9,546 nt of DNA from JAAFHS01 sp043751715 (GTDB lineage: Bacteria > Pseudomonadota > Alphaproteobacteria > Rhodobacterales > Rhodobacteraceae). The position numbers and the translations under genes were made by a program. Of this stretch, positions 5,449 through 9,546 are shown piece after piece. Each line of letters begins with the position of its first letter. The stretch's first letter is position 1. Location: the NCBI GenBank assembly GCA_043751715.1, contig JAYUZO010000184.1, positions 1 to 9,546 of the forward strand. The letters are read 5' to 3'. Under the pieces are notes generated by a model. The model saw only the letters and a program-made list of their open reading frames with translations. It had not been told where the DNA came from and searched no databases.

Positions 5449-6458
5449 CCCATGACGCCGCCGGGCGCATGGCATCGATGTCGATCAACGGGGTGCTGCA
5501 GGGGTCTTACAAATACGACTTCGCCGGGCGGCAGGCGATTCGCACGATTGCGAGCACCGGGGTGACGATCCATTCCGTGTTCGACGCGCAGGGGCGGCGG
5601 ATTGCGGAGTATAATCAGGCGACGGGCGCGCTGATCCGCGAATATGTCTGGCTCGGGTGGGAGCCGATTGCCGTGGTGCAGGGCGGCGTGGTCTCGTTTA
5701 TCCGCACCGACCATATCGGCCGGCCCGTGTTTGCGACGAATACCACGGGGGTCAAGGTCTGGACCGCCAGCTACACGCCATTTGGCGGCGTACGCACCAC
5801 GACCGGCACGCCTATCGACGCGCGGTTCCCCGGCCAGTGGTTCCAGTCGGAATCGGGCTTGCACCAGAACTGGATGCGGGACTACGATCCGACGACGGGG
5901 AGGTATCTGCAGGCGGACCCGCTGGGGCTGGTGGATGGCGCGAGCGTGTATGGGTATGCGCTGCAGTCGCCGGGGATGTATACGGATCCGAGGGGAGAGC
6001 TGGTTTGGCTGGTGCCAGTCCTTGCAGGCGCTACTGTCGGGATGGTCGCCGGGTATCTTCAAACGGGTTGTGTTGAGGGCGCAGTTTACGGTGCAGTGTT
6101 TGGCGCAGCCTTTGGTGGGATAGGGCATTTTGTAAGGGCAGGCGTAATTGCCTCTGTGTATTTGGGAGGTGCCAACGCAGGTGTTAGCCAAGTGGCTGCA
6201 TTTGCTGCCGTAGATGGCTGTGAGTGTTCCAAACAGGAGTTTGATCAGTCGGTCTTTCTTTCAACAGTATTGGGCGCAGGACTCGGGTCTGGTCTTGGCG
6301 CCGCTGCAGGGGGTTATTTTGGAGGTGCGCTGAATGGTATGGCCGGCGGCGATGTTTTGGAAGGGATTGTATCAGGTGGTGTTGGCGGTCTCATTGGTGA
6401 ACTTGGAGGTTACTACGGCGGTTATTATGGCCCACGCATTCGGTCAGATATGAGGTAG
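5415..6458 (+). CDS. 5'-truncated Rhs tip: core domain plus glycine-zipper C-terminal domain
   Basis: The frame encodes the end of an Rhs/YD-repeat protein, 347 residues from ATG 5415; ATG 5469 and GTG 5268 are other possible starts, none with a good ribosome site. Intact Rhs proteins usually exceed 1000 residues, so most of the shell is missing. Residues 15-80 resemble YD repeats (DAAGRM, KYDFAGRQ, DAQGRRIAEY). The associated core follows: TDHIGRPVFATN (98-109), YTPFGG (120-125), RFPGQWFQSESGLH (137-150), YDPTTGRYLQADPLGL (157-172) and the end-of-core motif DPRGE (191-195). After this the sequence becomes variable: residues 196-347 are hydrophobic and very Gly-rich, with Gly at 222, 226, 230 and 234 and repeated GG/GxG runs to the end. 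No nuclease or ADP-ribosyltransferase motif is seen. In Rhs systems this position holds the toxin. A small membrane protein gene starts 5 nt downstream, as expected for immunity. Confidence 0.75.
   Translation: MAQSAGRTRAQTHDAAGRMASMSINGVLQGSYKYDFAGRQAIRTIASTGVTIHSVFDAQGRRIAEYNQATGALIREYVWLGWEPIAVVQGGVVSFIRTDHIGRPVFATNTTGVKVWTASYTPFGGVRTTTGTPIDARFPGQWFQSESGLHQNWMRDYDPTTGRYLQADPLGLVDGASVYGYALQSPGMYTDPRGELVWLVPVLAGATVGMVAGYLQTGCVEGAVYGAVFGAAFGGIGHFVRAGVIASVYLGGANAGVSQVAAFAAVDGCECSKQEFDQSVFLSTVLGAGLGSGLGAAAGGYFGGALNGMAGGDVLEGIVSGGVGGLIGELGGYYGGYYGPRIRSDMR
5452..5732 (+). repeat. Rhs core direct repeat, copy 1 (uninterrupted)
   Basis: This 281-bp segment matches 6765-6973 plus 7050-7121 (copy 2). 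By eye there are about 11 differences in the first 209 bp and about 8 in the last 72 bp, roughly 93% identity, and no gaps other than the insert. Most differences in the first 209 bp fall at codon third positions. The copies are in the same orientation 1313 bp apart. Confidence 0.9.
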
Positions 6459-6463
6459 TAGAA

Positions 6464-6742
6464 GTGGAGAACATATTAGCTTGGTTTGTATGTTTAGGTG
6501 GCACAGCTTTACTTTGCATATTTTTCTCCTTATTAATCTACTTTCGTCGAAATTCAGCAAGAACTGTTGCATTGGCATGGCCTTTGGCGATACCGTTATT
6601 CCTTGTCGGTTCTATTTCGAAATTAGAACAGTACGGTGATGTGAGCGATAAAGGATTGATAATGGCTCTAAGTGGGATAACTTCACTAGTTTTTGTTGCA
6701 ATAGTCCTTAAGATTGTTGGACAACTGCCCCCAAGTAATTGA
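6464..6742 (+). CDS. Three-helix membrane protein, putative Rhs immunity protein
   Basis: The gene encodes 92 residues from GTG 6464. GAGG at 6452-6455 precedes it by 8 nt and lies in the last codons of the Rhs gene, so the two are probably translated together. Hydrophobic segments at about 5-27, 34-51 and 64-87 predict three membrane helices; a basic RRNSAR stretch follows helix 1. It resembles no family I can name. Its base composition is visibly more AT-rich than anything else in the window, as is common for horizontally acquired immunity genes. The position directly after an Rhs C-terminal domain is where cognate immunity genes are found, and a membrane protein would suit a toxin acting on the inner membrane. 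The role is inferred from context only. Confidence 0.65.
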   Translation: MENILAWFVCLGGTALLCIFFSLLIYFRRNSARTVALAWPLAIPLFLVGSISKLEQYGDVSDKGLIMALSGITSLVFVAIVLKIVGQLPPSN

Positions 6743-6764
6743 AGGATTATAGTGAACTACACCT

Positions 6765-7121
6765 ATGACGCTGCCGGGCGCATGGCCACGATGTCGATCA
6801 ACGGGGTGCTGCAGGGGTCGTACAAATATGACTTCGCCGGGCGTCAGGCGATTCGCACGATTGCGGCGACGGGGGTGACGATCCATTCCGTGTTTGACGC
6901 GCAGGGGCGGCGGATTGCGGAGTATAATCAGGCGACGGGCGCGCTGATCCGCGAATATGTCTGGCTCGGGTGGGGTAAGGCGCGCCCGGACGGGCTTGCC
7001 CGTGCAAGCACGTCAGCGCCGAACGCCCGCGAACGCTTTCGCAGGCCGGGAGCCGATTGCCGTGGTGCAGGGCCGGGTGATCTCGCACGTCCGCACCGAC
7101 CATATCGGCCGGCCAGTGTTT
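6765..7121 (+). repeat. Rhs core direct repeat, copy 2 (with 76-bp insert)
   Basis: This is the partner of 5452-5732. The homologous parts are 6765-6973 and 7050-7121. Recombination between the two copies would remove 1313 bp carrying the Rhs C-terminal domain and the putative immunity gene. Confidence 0.9.
6974..7049. repeat. 76-bp hairpin-rich insert in Rhs copy 2 (REP/MITE-like)
   Basis: The insert lies between GGGTGG and GAGCCG, which are contiguous in copy 1 (5655-5666), so the empty site is visible in the same window. It contains two perfect stems: GCTTGC-CCGT-GCAAGC (6994-7009) and GCGAA-CGCT-TTCGC (7029-7042), plus the near-overlapping palindrome ACGGGCTTGCCCGT (6990-7003). Paired GC-rich hairpins of this size recall REP/BIME or small palindromic elements. 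No target-site duplication longer than a few G residues is evident. Confidence 0.7.
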
Positions 7122-7150
7122 CCAACTTTCCGTGTTTCCAACTTTCCGTG
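7119..7150. repeat. Two perfect tandem copies of a 16-bp unit
   Basis: TTTCCAACTTTCCGTG occurs at 7119-7134 and again at 7135-7150 without mismatch. The first unit starts on the last bases of the Rhs homology (GTGTTT), so the duplication marks the exact place where the Rhs remnant ends. Confidence 0.9.
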
Positions 7151-7170
7151 AACTGAACACATCAAAGTGG

Positions 7171-7192
7171 AACGCATGACTAAGCATGCGTT
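7171..7192. terminator. Perfect 8-bp stem hairpin downstream of the Rhs remnant
   Basis: AACGCATG (7171-7178) and CATGCGTT (7185-7192) are exact reverse complements with the loop ACTAAG. The hairpin lies 15 bp after the last stop of the Rhs remnant. It is not followed by a U-run, so termination is uncertain; it could equally be an operator or an end of the inserted DNA. Confidence 0.35.
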
Positions 7193-7413
7193 GCGCTTGG
7201 CACCTGACCATCCGCCGGACCGGTGCGTTTTCGGCGGTTGCCGGCAGAACGCATTCAGGCATGGCAGACCCAAAATTCGCACCGAACTCTGGTCAGCGCG
7301 TCATCCCAAGGTCGGGCGCGGGCCTGTGACGGTCGCAAAGTCACCCCCCCGCGTCATCCCACCCCGTGACAGCCGTGCGCTTATCAGCTATGCCAAGCGC
7401 AACCCACGAACCC

Positions 7414-7418
7414 AAGGA
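7414..7418 (+). promoter_or_regulatory. Ribosome-binding site of the oxidase subunit IV gene
   Basis: AAGGA lies 8 nt before ATG 7427, ideal spacing. It supports this short 44-codon frame as a translated gene. Confidence 0.75.
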
Positions 7419-7426
7419 TCAGACCG

Positions 7427-7561
7427 ATGGCAGACCACAAGCATGGCAACATGGATACCAAGACGCAGGAAAAAACCTTTGACGGTTTCATGCGCATGGT
7501 CGCATGGGGGGCCGCGATCAGCATCGGCATCCTGATCTTTCTTGCCCTGACCAACGCCTAA
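7427..7561 (+). CDS. aa3-type cytochrome c oxidase subunit IV (small)
   Basis: The gene encodes 44 residues from ATG 7427. The product matches the small subunit IV of alphaproteobacterial aa3-type cytochrome c oxidases (about 49 residues in Paracoccus denitrificans). A polar N-terminal half contains HKHGNMD (4-10), Q14, and TFDGFM (17-22); one membrane helix follows (about 25-42), ending FLALTNA. In the oxidase this single helix packs at the periphery of subunits I-III in the inner membrane; it is not needed for catalysis in Paracoccus. A good ribosome-binding site (AAGGA) stands 8 nt upstream. The lipoprotein gene starts 3 nt after the stop. The main oxidase genes are not in this window. Confidence 0.88.
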   Translation: MADHKHGNMDTKTQEKTFDGFMRMVAWGAAISIGILIFLALTNA

Positions 7562-7564
7562 CCC

Positions 7565-8173
7565 ATGTTCACACGCGCCGCCCCGCTGATCGCCATTCTG
7601 GCGCTGACCGCCTGTGCCGCAAAGGCCCCCTTTGCCCCTGATGCGGCGGTGCAGGCCGCAGCTTTCGTGGCCGAAGGCCCGCCTTCGGTGACGCTGTTTA
7701 CCGTGATCAACAACCGGTCCGGTGCTGGGGCGCATTCGGGGCTGATGATCAACGCCAGTCAGCGCGTGATGTTCGACCCGGCGGGCAGCTGGTATCATCC
7801 GCAATTGCCCGAACGCAATGATGTGCATTTCGGCGTGACTGACCGCATGATCGCCTATTACATTGATTACCACGCGCGTGAAACATTCCGCGTGGTGCAG
7901 CAGACAGTGCAGGTCTCCCCTGCCGTAGCACAGCAGGTCATGAACAATGCGCTGGCCTATGGTGCTGTGCCGTCCGCGCAATGCACCAACTCTATCGGCA
8001 ACGTGCTGTCTGATGTGCCGGGGTTTGAAACGCTGGGGGGGACATGGTTTCCCAAACGCATGATGGAACAGTTTGCCCAACTGCCGGGTGTGGTTGAGGT
8101 GGTCACAACCGATGCCGATGCCGATGACAATCACGGGGTGCTGTTGCAGCAGCAGTCCGGGGCGACCGAATAG
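7565..8173 (+). CDS. Lipoprotein of unknown function with conserved-looking His/Cys
   Basis: The product is 202 residues. A lipoprotein signal peptide covers residues 1-16, with lipobox LTAC and C17 as the lipidated cysteine, so the mature protein should be anchored to a membrane on the periplasmic side. The mature part starts with an Ala-rich linker, then SVTLFTVINNRSGAGAHSGL (41-60), FDPAGSWYHP (70-79), a DYHARETFRVV strand, a helical VAQQVMNNALAYG stretch, and C140 in SAQCTNSIGNVL. H57 followed by C140 in this order resembles circularly permuted papain-fold (LRAT/NlpC-like) hydrolases, where His precedes Cys; this is my inference, not a recognised match. It starts 3 nt after the oxidase subunit IV stop, so the two are likely co-transcribed. 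The acidic DADADDNH region near the end is probably flexible. Confidence 0.7.
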   Translation: MFTRAAPLIAILALTACAAKAPFAPDAAVQAAAFVAEGPPSVTLFTVINNRSGAGAHSGLMINASQRVMFDPAGSWYHPQLPERNDVHFGVTDRMIAYYIDYHARETFRVVQQTVQVSPAVAQQVMNNALAYGAVPSAQCTNSIGNVLSDVPGFETLGGTWFPKRMMEQFAQLPGVVEVVTTDADADDNHGVLLQQQSGATE

Positions 8174-8209
8174 CCGCCTGCGTTGGGGGCCACGAAACGG
8201 GGGCAGGCG

Positions 8210-8773
8210 ATGCGGCTTTTCGGGGTAATTCTGGCCGGGGGGCAGGGCCAAAGGATGGGCGGTGCGGACAAGGCGCTGCTGTCATTGCGCGGTGAACCCT
8301 TGCTGGCGCATGTGGTTGCACGGTTTGCACCTCAGGTGGAGCGGCTGGCAATCAGTGCCAATGGTGATGCGGCGCGGTTTGGCGGCTTTGGCCTGCCGGT
8401 GCTGCCCGATGATACAAGCAGGGGGCCGCTGTCAGGTGTGCTGGCAGCGCTGCACTGGGCGGATGGGGCGGATGCGGTGGTCAGCGTGCCGGTGGATTGC
8501 CCGTTTTTGCCGGGAGACCTTGCGCCGCGCCTGTTGATGGCGGGCTTGCCTGCAATGGCCAGCAGTGGCGGGCATGACCATCCGGTGTTTGCCATCTGGC
8601 CCGTGGCGCTGCGTGCGCCGTTGCAGGCGTTTCTGGCCAGTGGGGCGAAGGCGCGCGTGACGGATTTTCTGGCAGCACAGGGGGTGGCGCGCGCAGATTT
8701 CCCGGATGATGGGGCCTTTGCCAATATCAACACACCGGCCGATCTGCTGGCGGCCGCGGTGCGGCTGACATGA
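8210..8773 (+). CDS. mobA: Molybdenum cofactor guanylyltransferase (MobA)
   Basis: MobA transfers GMP from GTP to molybdopterin to make the guanine dinucleotide form of the cofactor, used by DMSO-reductase-family enzymes, in the cytoplasm. The 187-residue product has the nucleotidyltransferase signature LAGGQGQRMGGADKALL (8-24), where the glycines and K21 hold the nucleotide. RGPLSGVLAAL lies at 71-81, and D96 in VPVDCPF is the metal-binding aspartate. ANINTPADL (171-179) is the family's closing motif. ATG 8210 is chosen because the family starts just before the first strand; an earlier TTG at 8183 adds nine unrelated residues. It overlaps mobB by 4 nt (ATGA). Confidence 0.95.
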   Translation: MRLFGVILAGGQGQRMGGADKALLSLRGEPLLAHVVARFAPQVERLAISANGDAARFGGFGLPVLPDDTSRGPLSGVLAALHWADGADAVVSVPVDCPFLPGDLAPRLLMAGLPAMASSGGHDHPVFAIWPVALRAPLQAFLASGAKARVTDFLAAQGVARADFPDDGAFANINTPADLLAAAVRLT

Positions 8774-9264
8774 ACATCTACGGCATCATCGGCTGGAAAA
8801 ACGCTGGCAAGACCAGCCTGATGGAGCGTCTGGTGGCCGATATCACAGCGCGGGGGTTCAGCGTATCAACGGTGAAACATGTGCATCACGATGTGGACCT
8901 TGATCAGCCGGGCAAGGACACGTTCCGCCACCGGGCTGCGGGCGCGTGCGAGGTGGTGCTGGCCTCTGCCCACCGCTTTGCCATTCTGCATGAACATCGC
9001 GGGTCAGAACCTGATCTGACGGCAGTGCTGGCACGCATGGCCCCGGTCGATCTGGTGCTGGTAGAGGGGTACAAGCGTGACGGGCATGCCAAGGTTGAGG
9101 TGTTTCGCGCAGGCGAAGGCCGCAGTCTGATTGCGCCGGGCGATGTGACGGTGCGGGCGGTGGCAACGGATGTTGCGGTGGATGTGGCGGTGCCGGTGCT
9201 GGATCTGAATGATACGGCGGCGGTGGCGGCGTTCATCCTGCACGAGGTGGGGCTTGTTCGATAG
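8770..9264 (+). CDS. mobB: Molybdopterin-guanine dinucleotide biosynthesis adaptor (MobB)
   Basis: MobB is a GTP-binding P-loop protein that assists MobA in forming molybdopterin guanine dinucleotide; it is helpful rather than essential in E. coli. The 164-residue product opens with IYGIIGWKNAGKTSLMERL, containing the Walker A motif (G8 to S16). TVKHVHHDVDLD (34-45) and GKDTFRHRAAGA (48-59) are typical MobB segments, and VDLVLVEGYK (93-102) is the Walker B-like strand with the family's EGYK. The start ATG overlaps the mobA stop, so translation is coupled. The end overlaps the next gene by 11 nt. Confidence 0.95.
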   Translation: MNIYGIIGWKNAGKTSLMERLVADITARGFSVSTVKHVHHDVDLDQPGKDTFRHRAAGACEVVLASAHRFAILHEHRGSEPDLTAVLARMAPVDLVLVEGYKRDGHAKVEVFRAGEGRSLIAPGDVTVRAVATDVAVDVAVPVLDLNDTAAVAAFILHEVGLVR

Positions 9265-9546
9265 CGTCATCATCGTGGATTGGTCGGCCAAGGCCACACC
9301 GTCACCCGAAAGGCCCAGCAAGGACGCCATCTGGATCGGCATTTGCCGGGCGGGCCACCGGCACAGTCAGTATTGCCGCACACGGCTGGCGGCAGAGGCG
9401 GTGCTGATAAATCTGCTGGTGCAGGAACGGGCGGCGGGCCGCCGGGTGCTGGCAGGGTTTGATTTCCCGTTTGGCTATCCTGCAGGGTTTGCCACGCGCA
9501 TCACGGGGCAGGCCAATGCGCGCGCTGTCTGGGCCTGGCTGGCGCG
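9254..9546 (+). CDS. Uncharacterised protein following MobB, N-terminal part
   Basis: A frame opens at TTG 9254, overlapping the mobB stop, and stays open to the window end (97 residues). GAGG (9244-9247) lies 6 nt upstream. Notable segments are IIVDWSA (6-12), DAIWIG (24-29), RRVLAGFDFPFGYPAGFA (62-79 region). I recall similar proteins encoded next to mobB in Rhodobacterales, sometimes labelled as molybdopterin-guanine dinucleotide related, but no biochemical function is known to me. The strand-then-acidic pattern (VDW..., GFDFP) could fit an RNase H-like fold, which is speculation. The tight overlap suggests a role linked to cofactor maturation. The C-terminus is cut off by the window edge. 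Confidence 0.7.
   Translation, partial: MFDSVIIVDWSAKATPSPERPSKDAIWIGICRAGHRHSQYCRTRLAAEAVLINLLVQERAAGRRVLAGFDFPFGYPAGFATRITGQANARAVWAWLA

Larger units (their letters stand above)
6752..7156 (+). pseudogene. Second, interrupted Rhs core fragment
   Basis: This is a remnant of the same Rhs core segment as at 5449-5732. It opens with GTG 6752, preceded by AAGGA (6742-6746), and reads VNYTYDAAGRMATM, keeping four more residues of the YD repeat than the first copy. Identity to the first copy is high through WLGW (to 6973). A 76-bp insert (6974-7049) follows; because 76 is not a multiple of three it shifts the frame. The Rhs residues EPIAVVQG...DHIGRPVF resume in another frame at 7050-7121. The homology then stops abruptly before the core is complete, and the opened frame ends at TGA 7154-7156. 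It lacks the DPxG motif and any toxin. It looks like a displaced Rhs tip left by cassette exchange or duplication; whether a peptide is made is unknown. Confidence 0.75.
7157..7426. other. Intergenic region between the Rhs remnant and the oxidase subunit IV gene
   Basis: No gene is supported here; an open frame at 7167-7535 has implausible composition and overlaps the subunit IV gene out of frame. Visible elements are a perfect hairpin at 7171-7192, a second stem CCGCCG/CGGCGG (7212-7217 and 7232-7237), and the direct repeat GCGTCATCCCA at 7298-7308 and 7351-7361. The promoter of the downstream gene should lie in the last 150 bp, but I cannot pick out a convincing -35/-10 pair. Confidence 0.4.

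Noticed and set aside
5424..6191. 255-codon minus-strand frame opposite the Rhs fragment
   Set aside because: Antisense of a clear Rhs core; a similar antisense frame appears opposite the second copy simply because the DNA is duplicated.
5269..7410. Insertion sequence or prophage carrying the Rhs DNA
   Set aside because: No transposase, integrase or phage gene and no terminal inverted repeats at the edges; the only flanking repeat is a 10-bp motif that also occurs after uvrC.
7167..7535. 122-codon plus-strand frame before and across the oxidase subunit IV gene
   Set aside because: No ribosome-binding site, composition of non-coding GC-rich DNA, and it overlaps the well-supported subunit IV gene out of frame.
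7388..8251. 287-codon minus-strand frame over the subunit IV and lipoprotein genes
   Set aside because: It is the antisense shadow of two genes with good starts; its His/Arg-rich sequence matches no family.
1..9546. tRNA, rRNA or CRISPR array
   Set aside because: No cloverleaf-like tract, rRNA segment or regularly spaced repeats were seen; the repeats present are the Rhs duplication, a 16-bp tandem pair and single inverted repeats.

Overview
The window looks like chromosomal DNA of a GC-rich alphaproteobacterium, most likely Rhodobacterales/Rhodobacteraceae. This rests on recognisable protein sequences (UvrC, PgsA, MoaD/MoaE, MobA/MobB), on an aa3-type cytochrome oxidase subunit IV of the alphaproteobacterial kind, and on the gene arrangement. 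No database search was possible, so the taxonomic call is inference.

Left part (1-5274), conserved housekeeping genes: the 3' end of an S49 (SppA/SohB-type) peptidase gene; a 60-residue protein with one membrane segment and a CxxC/CxC tail; and an NADPH-dependent pteridine-reductase-like SDR, packed as one operon. A 286-bp AT-richer gap follows, carrying a consensus DnaA box, then uvrC with a TTG start. A DUF3592-like membrane protein gene is convergent to uvrC and divergent from pgsA. pgsA, moaD and moaE form a tight operon, with pgsA and moaD overlapping by 8 nt.

Middle part (5275-7426), accessory DNA: a 5'-truncated Rhs tip whose C-terminal region is a glycine-zipper-rich hydrophobic domain, directly followed by an AT-rich gene for a small three-helix membrane protein, a plausible cognate immunity protein. 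After it comes a second, broken copy of the same Rhs core segment. The two copies are about 93% identical direct repeats about 1.3 kb apart, and they bracket the toxin/immunity pair like an exchangeable cassette. The second copy is interrupted by a 76-bp hairpin-rich insert that is absent from the first copy, so an empty and a filled site lie side by side. It ends in a 16-bp tandem repeat. Several perfect inverted repeats lie in the flanks (5376-5415, 7171-7192).

Right part (7427-9546), ordinary genes again: a 44-residue aa3 oxidase subunit IV gene; a lipoprotein of unknown function with an invariant-looking His...Cys pair; mobA and mobB (overlapping by 4 nt); and the start of a gene of unknown function that overlaps mobB. 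moaD/moaE (molybdopterin synthase) and mobA/mobB (nucleotide attachment) serve the same pathway, molybdenum cofactor synthesis, on the two sides of the accessory insert. The most novel-looking element is the Rhs tip with a putative membrane-active C-terminus and membrane immunity protein, framed by duplicated core segments.
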